From Bostrychus sinensis (Eukaryota > Chordata > Actinopteri > Gobiiformes > Eleotridae), in contig CM036242.1 of assembly GCA_020698575.1 (NCBI GenBank), forward strand, positions 10,861,624-10,925,623: DNA of 64,000 bases, written 5' to 3'. Position 1 is the stretch's first letter; each line of letters opens with the position of its first letter. Positions 34,331-48,141 of this stretch are shown one piece after another. Both the position numbers and the translations under genes were made by a program. Below the pieces are notes generated by a model. It saw only the letters and a program-made list of their open reading frames with translations, was not told the DNA's origin and searched no databases.

Positions 34331-34682
34331 TATTATTATATTATTATTATGGGCTTACCCACTGCCCACATATATAGACCCAGTGGCATAGACTGTATGA
34401 GACCACGTGGGCTAACTAAAAAAGGCAAACTAGATTTTTAAAACTGTAAGTGTCACCCACAACTACATGTATACTGGAACTATACTGGGATACTTTTATT
34501 TTTACCTCCTCATTATGAAATCCTATTACATACAATCTGTTACCTCCTAAATTAAATCTACTGATTAATCCGTGTGTGAGATGTTAATGCTACTGCATCA
34601 CAGCAAGAAGGTTGTGAGTTAGATTTCTAAGGGCTGCACCAAGGTCCAGACTTAAAACTCACAAATGAATACATTATATCCA

Positions 34683-35200
34683 TTTGGTCCACTGACGTGC
34701 TTTCACACCACAACATTAAAATCTGCATTAATTTTGCAATTCATTGCCATCGCTATGACAACGGGGGTGTGCCTTATGAACAAAGTTTAATGTGGTGAAA
34801 TTATCCTGTTTAAAAGAACAAATGGCGATATCTAATGCACTGTTTAAGATACATTTTCAATCACCAAATACACTCATCAGAAAACAGTGAGCTGCACAAG
34901 AGCAGCTGTATAGCGCAAATCATAAAGCAGCAGAATCCAGAAGTCTACAATATGCTTAACTGGTTTTGTCTTTCACATTTATATTTTGTTTGTCTTTGCC
35001 TGTTTAAATGCATCCGGATTTGGTTCGACAGTCTGAACTATTGCAAAACATGCTTTTACACTACACACAAATGGACTGAGACCACCTCTTTTTGCCGAAC
35101 CATGGTAAATGCACACCTGCACACCTAAGGATTTGGTCGGAACCAAGCGGGAAAGTCCAAACGTCTGGACCAAACAGTGCAGGTGTGAAAGCACCCTTAC
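34683..35200. mobile_element. MITE with GCTTTCACACC ends
   Basis: TTTGGTCCACTGACGTGCTTTCACACC at the left; GGACCAAACAGTGCAGGTGTGAAAGCACCC at the right, in inverse. The frames inside are not genes. Confidence 0.6.
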
Positions 35201-35809
35201 TGCCAATAGCATTTCTGTGTGGATTCTGCATGTTCCGCCATGTTACTGTGGGTACTTTCTAGCTACGCCTTCTTCGTCCCATCATCCAAAGACTGAATCA
35301 AATTTGTCTATCAACAATGAATATGAGAGTGAATGAATAATCTCTATTGGCCTGGTTAACAGGTACAGAGTACAGCCTCGCACCAAAAGCAGCTGGGATA
35401 GGCCCTGGCACCCTGTGAACTCCAACAGGAAAGAATTATATAGGTACATCTGGCTACATACAAATACAAGTAAACCTATTTTAGACATAAAATAAATAAA
35501 TAAAAGTAACAACAGTGATTCAGATGACAGAAAATGGGACATTCAAGTCTTTCACCAACTAAGATTGTTGTGATTCACTCTTGATGTCATGCAATGGATA
35601 CAGTTAACCCTCCTCCCCCTTAGCTCCTGGGAAATGTTAGGTCTGCTCTAGGGTAACACCACTGGCAAAACATGTTTCTTTGGATCTGACATTTTGAAAT
35701 GGGGCTATAACGTGGTTGTGATTTAGATTCATCCCAAAACATGCTTGGTGTCCACAGTACTAAACTGCTCCAAATCAACCACTTTCTGGAAAGTTGGCAG
35801 ATTTATCCC

Positions 35810-36010
35810 CACTACCAGCATTGCTTAGTGTCCTTGGGTAAGCCACTTTACCACCACCAGTGTCTGTGGCAGTGGTGAATAAATAAATTGCTGGAGGTTG
35901 GAGAGGCAGTTGGCGTGGTATGGCTGCCATGTCTCCATCAGTTTGCCCAATTTTGGGGAGTTAATGAATAATGGACTCATGTAAAGTGCACTGAGTGTCA
36001 AAAAAGATAC
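35810..36010 (+). repeat. SINE fragment (family of 57235)
   Basis: GTCCTTGGGTAAGCCACTTTACC ... GGCTGCCATGTCTCC ... TAAAGTGCACTGAGTGTC, in the order of the 57235 element. Confidence 0.65.
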
Positions 36011-38819
36011 TGCATGAATCCAACCAGAAACCTGTTTATATGCTCACGCTTTCATCTCAGATCATGTTTAATCTCTTGTTTCTTCTTCTGATTGGTCTGG
36101 ACATATGAGAGTTGCAGAGGTGTTACAGTAGCAGGTAATGGAAGTGTCCAGGACCAGCCTGCTCCTCTGAGATGAGGCTTGTGTAATTACAGGTCATAAG
36201 TTGAGGACCTCAGAAGCACAGCTGGACCAGGGAGCGCTCCGTCTGTCAAACAAACTGACATTTATGCACACTAACCCACCAAACATACTTGCCAGTGTAC
36301 AACAATCACTGCAATCAAATGCTATTGTTTTGATGGGGCTACATATAATTGCCACTCTCTAAAATGACTCCATTCATTACCAGCAGGGGAAGTAGTGAGA
36401 GTTTAAATACGTAGACTAACAAACCCCAAAGCATCGGAAAAGGCTTGCTGTCCTTTTTCCACCAACAAATGCTTGATTTTGTGCATTAAGAGCACACTGA
36501 TTTTGGTGAACAGTGATTCAGAAAGGTCAGTAATACATTGCCTGGAGCCATGATTTTTTAAAGGATTCTGTTCAATTTTGAATTAGTATTTAAGATATAA
36601 CCTCCAACGTCAAGGGGTCTTTAAAGTCTTAGGTCTGTGTGCTCTAAGTCCTTCAAAAAGTCTTTTTTTCCAGACACAAGTCAGTGGGCTTGTCACTGTA
36701 ATGCAACGTTGATATACTATAGATCTATTTTTAAGTGACAATCATTATATTTATACCTACTGTCAAGCCATGCCATACAATACCACCCCCTAGTGGCAAA
36801 CTGAAAGTGTGGTTAAAGGAAAAAAGACAAATAAATTATCTAATTGTAATATTCAGTATTTAACTCCAAGTACAAGTTAGGGATTGTAGTCTGTTTGTAA
36901 TGGAATCAGACACAGGCTGCGGCAGAAAATTGGTTCGACTGGCCCGGGACAAGCCAAGTCATTTGTTATCACCTCATGGCATCTTCCACACACAGAGCAA
37001 TTGTCCAGCTGCCGCGGGGTCAAAGGTCAGGCCTTTAAAAGGGAATTACTTCACTGACACAATAAGAGATGGCAGTGTATTTGACGTCTTAGCACCACTT
37101 CACTCCCCTCCTATATCCAGACCTGTCCCGTGTGCTAACTGCTCCCAGAGGACAGCTCATCTGTGGGTCACTAGAGTGTTTACTACTACAGTATGTTCTA
37201 GCAAAAACAGTATTTGTGTTTGAAAAAAAGGTATAGTCCTCATTTAAATGGCATTCATGTTACAGGTTTGATTACAATTTAATGTGCAAGATGTAACAAC
37301 TGTTTACAACAGCAGGTGGCGCTAGTCACTAAACTTAAAGGTTACTTAAACTTTAGTAAACAAAACTCTGCAACCCACACACGTCTAACTTAAGTATTTA
37401 TCAGTGAATAATAATCTCACCCACTAAATTAAACTCATCTGATCACAGTAATGAACAAAAGGGACTGGATTATTGCTGCTTTGCCTTAGAGGAGGATTAT
37501 ATTTTTATCTGCACGAGGCTAAAGCTAAGGTAAGCTAACTGCAGCACATTAGCATCACTGATGTGGGAAACATAATGAAGAGTTGTTGAACAGAAAGTTC
37601 CTTATATTTTAATGTTAAACGCAAGCTGTTTGACAAAAACGGGACACACAGCCAATCAGAGCTCGTTGAGCATGACACATGACACCGATTTGACATGTTC
37701 AGTCGGCCAAAACTATGCCCAACTGTGTCCCAATACTTACGATGGTACGGAACTCACCAAACAGACTCACGTCAACGACCACATCAAACTATCCGACCGC
37801 GCTCAACGGCCGATGATCGCCCCGGTGTGTCCCAGGCTTTGTCCGAACGTCACCCCAATCCCTATATAGTGCACTATATTGTCCGCTATATAGTGCTGGA
37901 CTATACAGTGATTGAGGGGTTAGGGTCTAGGGGTGACGTTCGGACACAGCCCCAGTCTTTAAATGTAACGGCGGCTGGAGCAGGGTTGCCAGAATTCAGC
38001 TGCTTTTTAAGTTTCCTGGGCGAAAAAAAAATGTCTGCGGGTTGTGCCGAGCTATTTTGCACATGTACTTTCATACACTGTTCTGTGGGTTTTCAGCAGG
38101 TTTTAAGTTGCTGTTAGGTTTTGACTTTCCAATCTGGCAACCCTGGGCTGGAGCCTGTCTGAGCTAGCTCATATAGCATGAGGTTGCCAGTAAAATGCCA
38201 GTACATTGTCAGTAACTTGAAGGGCTAGTAGTATTTGTTGAAGACAGTGCAATTTAGGCTTCAATAACTAATGTTAGCACAACAGAGCAATTTTAAAACC
38301 CAATGCAAATCACTTTAGTAACAGCTAGGGGTGAAGCATATGGAAGATATTTGTATTGTCCTCCAACAAAGGCACAAAATGTAAAATAATAATTCATACA
38401 ATTTTTTAATGGTATTTATGGTATTGGTTTAATGGTATTTAAACAGCCAACATAATTTGTCATATTGCTGTAATTAAAAAGCATCACTTCACAGTATCTA
38501 TGTCATGAGATGTGCGCTCTCCTGTCAGCTGATGTGTTACTAAGCACAATGCAGATGTCACTTCAGTTACATGACGTGTGTGTTTGTGTATGTATGAGAC
38601 AGAGAGACTGAGTGATGGACAGCGGCGTGCCTGTCCTCCCTGGAGGATAGTGAGAGGCCACGCACTCGTCTGGCAGGTCATTATCAGTGTGTCACATGAT
38701 GCTGAGACAGAACAGCACTGAGTCACTGAGGAATGCCTATCCAAGCCAATCAATATCCTGATCAATCCAGGCCCAACTGGCAATCCCCTGCAATCAATAG
38801 CACCTTGTTGCATGGCCAC
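36011..38819. other. intergenic, no gene seen
   Basis: Mixed unique sequence. About 37845-37960 carries TATATAGTGCACTATA repeats and GACGTTCGGACACAG as in an old MITE end. The frames at 36900-37223 and 37612-38117 show no protein family. Confidence 0.4.
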
Positions 38820-38960
38820 AAATGTGCCACAATGTGTGTGCCACTTAATTAAGTTGTTAATTGCTGTGTTAAGCTTTCTCAGGTAGCCTCCCCAGACGCT
38901 AATTGAGAGTGGCTGGACAATTCAGCTATCAGCAGCACTTTGCTAAATTTAATCACAAAT
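38820..38960. other. candidate conserved non-coding element
   Basis: CACTTAATTAAGTTGTTAATTGC, GCTAATTGAGAG and neighbouring non-repetitive sequence are rich in homeodomain-type TAATTA words. Confidence 0.35.
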
Positions 38961-40410
38961 CCAGGTAATGGCAGTGGCTGGGGTGCAAGAAGCCAAGCAC
39001 CAGTGACAATATCTGTTCACACTGAACTAACGCCATTCAGAAGGTACTTTCATTTAGCAAGTTATGCAATACATTATGAAATAAAATATAATGTAACTGT
39101 ATCCAGCCTTAGTGCACAAAAAATGTTGTTGGGCCGTCATATGGTTGCTGGAAGGGGATCTCTCCTTACCTTGCACAGCAGGCTAGATTGTCATGAAATT
39201 TGTGAGTTCACAAACTCACAAAATCCATCTTGTCAGGCTCCCACTGATTCATTTGGGTGTGTACCAGTGGCAGCCTGAGCCAATGGTGTGGCAATACTGC
39301 TGCGAGTGGGCAGGTTTACAAACAGCAACAAGCACTTTTAGTGATACCTGTTAACAAGATGGCGACATTGGCAAAAGGTAACATATGCTGCTATACATTT
39401 GCAAAAATCTTCTAATTATTTATTGGGTTGTTTTGGTTGTAGCAATGTGTTGTTTAGCTACGTAGCTGGCTCTTTATCCAGTAACCTTCAGGTATTCTAC
39501 TGGAAGTCCTGCCCCCTTTACGTTTTCAGCAGGAGGCACTCCAACGCCTCAGTAACTCTGTGCTAACATTATATCAATCTGGCTTTTGCCAAGTTAGATC
39601 ACTCTCACTCAAATTAAGAAACACTTGCATTGGCTATTGACTTACACAACTTGACTAAGATCAACAATGAATTAATGGCAATATAAAACTTGACTGTAAA
39701 AGTGACAACCCTGTCAGCACCTTGTCTTTAGATACAATTACATTATTTTATTCAACCATATTTTTCAGATATGTTTACAACAAAAATTAGGTGCTGCCAT
39801 TGCTGGTTGTGGTACACATTTGTCATTATTTTACGCAAAATCAAATTGGGGGCTTGTCTGATTTTGACACTCAGACCTCCATATTTCTTCAAAAATTATC
39901 TTTTATCTTAATTATCTCTTTTTTTTCCATCCATTACCTTGAGCCACATAAAAGTAGGGCAGCACCGGTACCTTCTGTATTTTATTCAACTGCATTTTAA
40001 CTTACAATAATGAGCTGGGTTCTGACAACTTGGGGACTTGTCCAGGCTTTGAACCTGATTGTCTCAGCAAATGTAAAGAGTTACTATTGATGTGATTGTT
40101 TACATATAAATATACAGTGCTGTGTTTTATTACACTACAACATTTTACTTCTAAATGTTTAAGATAAGCTCTCTTCTTAAAAAAACAAAAACAAAAAAAC
40201 ATTTAGGTGTTTATGCTTATGTTGATGTTGGATGGTTGAGACTGAAAAAATTAAATAAAGTTGTAACACTTAAAAAATGTACAACGCTACAAACAAATTT
40301 CAATAAAGAAAAAAACAAAGAAAAAGTAGAAACTCAAAGGCAAATAGCATTCTGTGAAGTTGTGTCCCATGCTGTGTTCAGAGAGCCTCTCATAAAGCAG
40401 CTCTAATCCC
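38961..40410. other. intergenic, no gene seen
   Basis: AT-rich, no recognised exon; weak repeat-like sequence only. Confidence 0.4.
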
Positions 40411-40690
40411 GTGTTCCCATGGTGCACCTCTGCGGGGGCCATTATCCGCTCTGCCTCCCACCAGGCCCGGGTTACCACAGCACACACCACTGCCGGCTGC
40501 CTCTTTTATGGTTTTATTAGCCCGAGTAGTGGGATTTTTGTGTTAACACCACTTTAGCAGTCTAATCCCATTACGTTCGGCACTCAAAGAGAATTCAGAT
40601 TGAATGGTGTCCTCCATTTTAAGAAACGACCCCGAACACAGCGGGCGTCCACCTTCTTATTCCTCTTTCAAATGACAACAGTGCAGGCAG
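40411..40690. other. candidate conserved non-coding block
   Basis: Non-repetitive, GC-richer than its surroundings (CTCTGCGGGGGCC, CGACCCCGAACACAGCGGGCG), with no frame that looks coding. Confidence 0.35.
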
Positions 40691-41279
40691 GAGTTGAAAT
40701 TGAAATCATTTGTGGAAATAGGTTGTTTTAATGCAAACATTTCATGGCTTCATTAAATGTTACCATGTTATCAAATTTAGTGTGTATTAAAGTTACACTA
40801 CCTGTTTCCTTGTGCTTCCATTTCTCACAAAAACAAACACACTGGATGATTTTATTTTATTTAAATAAGTAAAGTGAGGCAATTCTGCACCACAACATTC
40901 ATCAAATTAAAGTTTAGAATGCATTAAATTTTTTGACCTCTTGCTGCTTTCTTACAGGGCATGGATATCAAATAATCGTAATATTTATCTCATTCAAATT
41001 TGCTTCCATTTTCTCCATTTATGTTTTTTTTTTTTTTTTTTTTTTGAGTAAGCAGATATAACCAATTCTCCAACAGCGATTGACATTTGTTCTTATTTTA
41101 AAGCAGAAGCAGACCTGAATGTATGCAATCTGATTGGTCAAACCCTGCTAAAGGCCACAAAGGTTATGTTTCTGATGGCATTTGTTAGACTTTTAGCAAG
41201 AAATAGTCAAGGAACTGGTCACATTTTGATGACTTTTTGTTTGGAAAGGTCAATAATAAGCCAAGAAAAAAGAAGGATT

Positions 41280-41710
41280 AATTCAATTTCAGTTTTATTT
41301 GTAAAGCCCAGTATCACAACAAAAGTCGCCTCAAAGGTCTTTACAAACAGTTGATCAAACATAAACACACAATCAAACTTAACACACAATCAACATAAAC
41401 AATAACTACACTAAACTAAACAGACCCAGGACACTCCTGTCCTTAGACCCTCCTTCTCCTTAAGGAAAAACTCCTAAAAAAAACAGCTGTGGGGAAAAAA
41501 AGAAGAAACCTTATGGAGCCCATATTGAAGGAGAGATCCTCTCCCAGGACGGACAGGCAATGTGTCTAGGACTGCTAGTCCCTTAGTTCAACTATAGGAT
41601 CATAGTTCACTCTGTAAGGATTCATCCAGACGGGAGTGGGGTGAGGAAGGTCGAGGAAGTCCATAAGATGCAGCAGGTGGGCCTCATCTGGACAGGTGAA
41701 TGTCATCTTT
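41280..41710 (+). repeat. teleost interspersed repeat, plus copy
   Basis: CAGTTTTATTTGTAAAGCCC ... CTTAGACCCTCCTTCTCC ... GGAAAAACTCC ... CTCCCAGGACGGACAGGC is a familiar, very abundant teleost repeat. Its first 150 bp recur inverted at 42303. Confidence 0.7.
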
Positions 41711-41721
41711 TACATATAAAG

Positions 41722-41795
41722 ACTTTATTGCTTAATGGATAAAGCATTACAACTGGAAGATTCACAGTTTCAGTCCAGGTCTGGCCTCTGTATCT
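41722..41795 (+). repeat. tRNA-like SINE head
   Basis: TTGCTTAATGGATAAAGCAT (A-box-like) and AGTTTCAGTCC (B-box-like); the spacing recalls tRNA-Arg. No paired acceptor stem, so not a tRNA gene. Confidence 0.5.
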
Positions 41796-42302
41796 TTACC
41801 ATTGGGAGATTCAGTATGTTACAGTATTACATAAATAGTCACAGTATTAAAGGTACTGTAAGCAGCATGCTCTCAGACTGATTTGAAAACGCTACTGCAG
41901 TCCAAATCAAAACAATGGTCTGTGGGTTGCCAGACTTTTACACTTTTCTGATTGGACGATCAGCAATGCAGGGTTTTAGAACCAAAACAAAAAATATAAA
42001 CAAAAAAAACTGGGCCATTATATAAAATATATATTTTAAATTAAAATTAAATTAAATTAGCTGTAACATTGTTATCAATAAATCTAATATTTGATTAAAA
42101 CATGTTTACCTCATATCTTGGGACACGTGGGTACTTTTTATGAAATATAAAAAAACATACTGCTCATAGCACCTTTAAACTGATTTTATTTATTTATTTA
42201 TTTTTTTTATAAATGCAATAGAAAAGTGGTAGCATCTTTTTAAATAAGCCAAATAGATTTTTAACACAAATGCATGTTTGCTAAATTCTCATAATAATTA
42301 TA

Positions 42303-42455
42303 AAATATCCTGGGTCTGTTTAGTTTAGTGTAGTTGCTGTTCATGTTGATTGTGTGTTATGTCTGATTGTGTGTTTATGTTTGATTAAGTGTTTGTGAAG
42401 CGACTGTTGTTGTTATACTATATATAAATAAAACTGAGTGAAATTAAAAATTATT
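42303..42455 (-). repeat. teleost interspersed repeat, minus copy
   Basis: The reverse complement runs CAGTTTTATTTATATATAG ... CAATCAACATGAACAGCAACT to AACAGACCCAG, about 80-85 percent like 41283-41432. Confidence 0.75.
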
Positions 42456-44943
42456 AGCTATCTTTGTATGTTTCTTTCTGAAGTATGTGTTTTAGGCCTT
42501 CCTGCCCCAACAGTGCAGGTAAAACCTTGTAAAAAATCATCCGCAGAAATAGAAGCTCTAACGCGAACAGTTCGAATTCTCGCCTAGCGCTGCACAGCTC
42601 TTGGGAGGTTTAGTAAAAAAGTGCTGGAGTGTAGTGGAGCGGCACAAGTGGAAGTGAGACAATGAGAAACAAGCGCTCCTGCTCTAGGCTCTGTGAACAG
42701 GCTTGCCATTGATTAAAACAGCAAGGTGTGCAATAAAGCGCAAGGCAAAGTCCTGGCTTCCATATGGACCCCTGCACCCTTAGGCTCTGGACACCAATAG
42801 GGCTTGGTTTTGTGCGGCTGCCCCGTTCTCCACTCTCTCCCGGGGTCCCCAGATGGTCAAAACAATTTTCCACCGCTCGCTCTGTCTGCCGCTGCCCACC
42901 ACACGAAAGCCACAAAAGGCCTTGGCTGCAATTCAACCGTTTACTCCAGTAATTAACAGCACCATACCAGAGCAATTACAGTCTGTACAGTCCAGAGATA
43001 CACACTCCAACACTGCTACTGTTTGGTTAAGTGGAAATACAGTTTAAACACATTTCTACAATAAAAAAAGCCTTTGCAAAACAGTTCATGTGGCATTCGA
43101 AACAGGGGTCCACATTCTCTAAGTAATACTTTTCGTAGCATAATGAACGGGACACAAACACGTTCATTTAAATGACTTAATGTGCACTATTACCTCCTAA
43201 AAAGATTTCTGTTTCTACAACTCCTGTGAACACTGACTTCACACAAGGGCAAAACAAAACGTTCTGTGTGAGAGATAAAATTAATTTGAAGCTGACTTTC
43301 AAAAATCTACCACTGGTGAGTAGTACAGTGAGATACTGGAGGTAAAGAAGTATACGGCAGCAGAAAACTACACTGTTCTTGAAAATTTGGGGGCTCGTCC
43401 GGGATTTGACCAAGGAGTTTTAAATTCAAAGTTAGACAAATGCAAAGAGTATTTATTTATTTGTTTGTTTGTTTGTTTAAAACAGATTAATCACTTAATA
43501 GCATAGTGTTATTTGGAAGTATCTGTCTGTGAAGAAAAAGCGAATATCAGTACTCAAAAATATTGGATGCTCAGTCATTAGGTGTTGGTCAATATTGAAT
43601 TATTGGCTGCTGAAGAAAGTATGAGAAAGTCTCTGTTTTAGCACCCGCTATCTCTATTTACACAGCCAAAAAGCGCAAAAGGAGAAAATGTTGATAAATG
43701 ATGCATTTTATGAAATTTATTTATAATTTTAATTTCATTGAATTTACAAACTTAAGCTAAAATTGGAATTAGCTGTTGCTAAGTGCATGTTTTGGTATGG
43801 TATATGAAACTCTTCAATTAAAAAAATATACTTTATACTTTTCAATTCTTTGTAAGTGAATTTGTAAAGTGGACCACACACTTAGGACCATGGTCTTAAA
43901 GTGTCCCAAAAGAGAATCAGTATAGTAGTTTTTGAAATCACTTCAGTCCCTCTCCAGTGGAAATGAGGATTTGTGCACAGTTGCGCTCATTTGGTCTGAC
44001 CTTCTGCTTTTCATTTGTCAAGTTTTGAAATGTATGCATTTATTTTAAATTTAGAGTCTAATCAATGTTATATAAAAAAATCTAAGCAAGCATATTAACC
44101 AAGAGCAGTAAACCTAAAATTAAAATAGTGTTAACAAAAGGTGACAACAATGCGCTGACACTAGAGCAATGATTACCTCATAATTAGAGGAGACAAAGCT
44201 CTTCTATCTAGTGGCAAAACACTGTAATTACTGCCGTGACAGAAAATCAAAGGCTACTTTGTAAGCAGCAGGAAAAATTAACATTTGAGGCCCTGAAGCT
44301 GTATGTCCTGATTAGACACATATTAAATCAATGCATTGCTAACTGTTAGGCATAAATAGTCCTCTCCTGAAGGAGGTATAATTGCGAGAGGAAACAAAAA
44401 AAAGTGGGTTTCAATTTCACAAGGTTGTAGCATTAATGGTGCTTTTATATAAGGCTCTTTTGTCGTTGCACTTAAAGTTGAAAATGCACCTTTGGATGGG
44501 CTGAAGATCAAAGCACAATTTACATGATGTGTTTGAGGGCTTTAAGAATGCTGCATTGCACCAAAAACAAATTAGTTTATATTTGGCAAAGATCAGCAGT
44601 CACTGTACGTGTATATACTTCATATTCAAATAAATATACCTCAGACTCTCAGTATGTGTTAATACCAGTGCTTTGCTTTCCTTTTTTCTGTGAATGTTTT
44701 TGTTTTTAAGCACTCTTTCTCTGTGTAACAAGACGTATGCAGAATTAATACACAGGCTCTCAAACTTCCTCATCCATTATTCAACAGCCAATGGGAGTGT
44801 CTCTTATTATAGTGTGCCACTAGTTTAAAATCATTAATAAAAAAGCCTATATGACGGGTTTACTCCGGACCAAGTAAAACAAGCCAAAAAAACCCCAAAA
44901 AAAACAAGCCAAAAACAAACAACAAAAGTTCTCGGTAACACCA
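42456..44943. other. intergenic, no gene seen
   Basis: About 42720-42970 is GC-richer and unique (CTTCCATATGGACCCCTGCACCC); frames on both strands overlap and neither resembles a family. The rest is AT-rich. Confidence 0.4.
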
Positions 44944-45217
44944 TTAATAACTCATAACTATTAAGCAGTAATAAAGCTTTAATAAATATGTAAATAACAG
45001 TAATCTATAGATCAGTTTATAGATCCTGATTTACCTCTGATGTTTATAATTGTGCACTGATTTACATAAAGAATCAAACATTAATAACAATCTTTATAAC
45101 TCAATGGTGTTTATAAATGTTGAAGTAATGCTTTGTAAATAATCAGTTAACTGGTTACTAAACCTTAACTAATGTTTAATTAATGCTTAATAGTGTGTGT
45201 TATTCTAAAGTGTTACC
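44944..45217. mobile_element. hAT MITE, 274 bp, perfect 8-bp TSD
   Basis: GGTAACACCATTAATAACTC at the left, TATTCTAAAGTGTTACC at the right; flanked by AAGTTCTC on both sides (44936-44943 and 45218-45225). Confidence 0.9.
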
Positions 45218-45225
45218 AAGTTCTC

Positions 45226-47604
45226 AAATAAAGCTTGTGTTATTCTTGAGATTTAAAAAACGTTATATTTATTGAAGAAAAATGCAAAATGTTACCTTTT
45301 TTTAAGAAAAAAGCAAGGGTTTATCAACAACAGATGTTCAAGCTCTAAATAAAGTGAATTATATAACACTGTCTTAAAATTTGTAAATTGTTTAAATGTG
45401 ATGGATGTGATAGTATCTTCTTAACGTAAATATTTTTTTCTATTAATTATCATTGCACTATGTGGCTTTCCTGTTCTCCCGGTCTCTCCTTTTTCATTCT
45501 TATTATAGCAAGACATCGTGTTTGAAAGATTTTCCTTAAATACAAAATGAATGTACACTGTTCTTGTAATACTTGGTCTTTTACACAACGCATTGTCTTC
45601 TGGAAATACCTTTGAAAGTAGAACACTTTAAATTCTTATTCAAAGGATTTTGTCAAGCTGTACTGACGCTATAAATACCATAATACTTACTTAAAACATG
45701 CTTTAGATTGCATTAGGTCACATGACACAAAACACGTGAGCTGGGCAGCACCTGGGTATAGCAAACCTCACACATCTTCAGTGTAAATGGATAAAAGCTG
45801 CTATTGTGGGATCCCGCTCATCCCAGGAATCTTTAGCATGCCCACAACCGGCTCTTTGGGAATAGGACTAATTACTCCACATCTGTATTTATTTGATCCG
45901 TGCGGAATTGTGCCTTCTGTCACCAGTGCCGAGCGATGCCAGCTTGGTCTAACAGTGATTTATCTAAGTGACACTCCTGGCACGGATTCACATCAAAGCG
46001 ACGCCAAAATCAATAAAGCAAACATGGAGAAGAGAAGATTTTTTTTTTTCCCCTCAGCAAAACTGTCATGCATAAAATTCAGCCGCATAAATAAAGTACG
46101 GCTTGTGCTCGCAGGTCTGCTGAATCAGAGGATACAAGCTGTTTATTAATGCTATCTTAAAGAAAGACTTTCACCACAGCAGCACATTTCTGAGAACTTT
46201 ACTCCTCACACTCAGAACTGACTGCTCAGTGCCACGTCTGGAGCAGCGTCTACTGACATCTGTTGGACACAAATGGAACTGCAGCCACAGGAAAAAAAAG
46301 CAGGCCTATTAGGAGGCAGTTTTGTTCTGATTTAAATATTATTAATTACTGTGTGCTACCCACAGAAAAAAACTGCACATTACTAAAACTGTGCATCTGT
46401 ATTGTATTAAAGGTTATATGGTTACTGAAGTAAATTTCGTTTTGCCAATTTTTCAAGTTTAAGATCATTTTTGGGATCAAAGGCAAAACAAATATATTTT
46501 GCCATTTTTCAAGTTTAAGATGTATATTTTTATATCCATATAATTAAGAGTTTTAAAGCATGATGGAGGCTAATTAGCTATGGGTTGACCATAGCACAAT
46601 TAATTGAAATCAAAATAAATATCTGTATTTTGCCAATTTTTCAAACATTAACTGTGTTATGTTTATATATTACCCTATAACTGATCAGCCTCTGTCAAGC
46701 TCTGGCTACTGAATTATTGAAAAGTCAGTGGGAAAAATGAATAGGAAATTTACTTCCATAACCAGAGATGGTCACTCATTTCTTTTACTGTTTTTTTTTT
46801 TTTTTTTTTTTTTTGGCTTTATATTTAGATTTAGATTTTGAAGTAACAATACTTCTACTTGGGTACAGAATACTTCTCCTATCTTAGTAAAAAAAAATAA
46901 CATATGAAGTGGTACAAAATATGTGAGTGTACAAAAAATGACCCGCAGGTGTTTTTGGTGTTAATGTCTACAATTTTTGTCAAACACAATCCACTACTTT
47001 CATCTGAGTAATTCTATGTTCTTATCTTTGTTTTGTTTGCAGTAATTCAGCCTACATCTCATTTAAAGTAGAAAGCTGTCGACATACTCTAAAAACACTT
47101 GAATCTGCCCTAGGTAACAGTCATATAGCTGTATAGTTAATTTAAAACAAATTTACATCGCAGTGTTAACAATTTAATCCCAAAAAACCCGACTTGAACT
47201 TCTTAATTATTCTCGTTCACACTGCATTTCCCCAGCACACACTCGCCTTAAGTGCAAATAAAGCCTCCCATCTGTTTGTAATTACAACTACATAATTTCC
47301 GTGGTGGTGGATAATCATTTTGACTGCACATACGATTAAAAGCAGAGCAGTGAAGGAGCACTTTAATTTCTATTTTAAACCTTTTGTGCTACATACAGTA
47401 CAGATGTTGACTGAAAATGAAATGGGCTATGTTTGGAAACTAAAAAAGGCATCACTGGCCCACTACCAAATGCTTTATTGCCCATTTTCCGTGAATGCTA
47501 GAAACCTCATCACTGCTACAGAGGCTGTTTCCTGCATGCTTGTCTGAAATTTGTATTTGCATATGGAGGAGTGAGATGAGCCATTCCCTATATTGGAAGT
47601 TCCA
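45226..47604. other. intergenic, no gene seen
   Basis: About 45780-46150 is unique and GC-richer; the 120-codon frame there has no recognised similarity. Short TTTTGCCAATTTTTCAAGTTTAAG repeats at about 46440-46640. Poly-T at 46790-46815. Confidence 0.4.
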
Positions 47605-47990
47605 CTTTTATTGTCATGTGACCTGACAAATTTAAGACACACATTTTTCAGACAAAACTGTAAGGATCAGTAGTGAAAATGAATATTTGAAGAATAAAAA
47701 ATGCATTGCAACTTCTGTTATTTTACTGAGTTATGAGTATACCCTACAAAAATTTAAATTGTTTAATTTCATATGGAATTTTTTTATATATTTTTTGACA
47801 GGGCTGCACAGTATATTGCAAATTTATTGTTATAGCAAATATAACAAGTGCAATATTGTCATGTGACCTGACAAATTTAAGACATTCTTTTTTCAGACAA
47901 AACTTTAGGGATCAGAAGTGAATATTCATATTAAAAAATAAAAAATGCATTGTGACTTGTGTTATTTTACTGAGTTACAAGTCTACCCTA

Positions 47991-48141
47991 CACTGTAAAA
48001 AAAAACAAATCTGTAACATTTAACGTAAAATATCGGCAACTTTATATACTGTCACCAGATTTTTTTATGTTAAAACTCTGATAACCACAGCTGCCAGTAA
48101 TTTACTTTTTTACTATTTTACAGATTTTTTTTTTTACAGTG
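47991..48141. mobile_element. palindromic MITE inside tandem repeat
   Basis: CACTGTAAAAAAAAACAAATCTG at the left, CAGATTTTTTTTTTTACAGTG at the right. It explains the extra 150 bp of unit 2 in the surrounding array. Confidence 0.75.
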
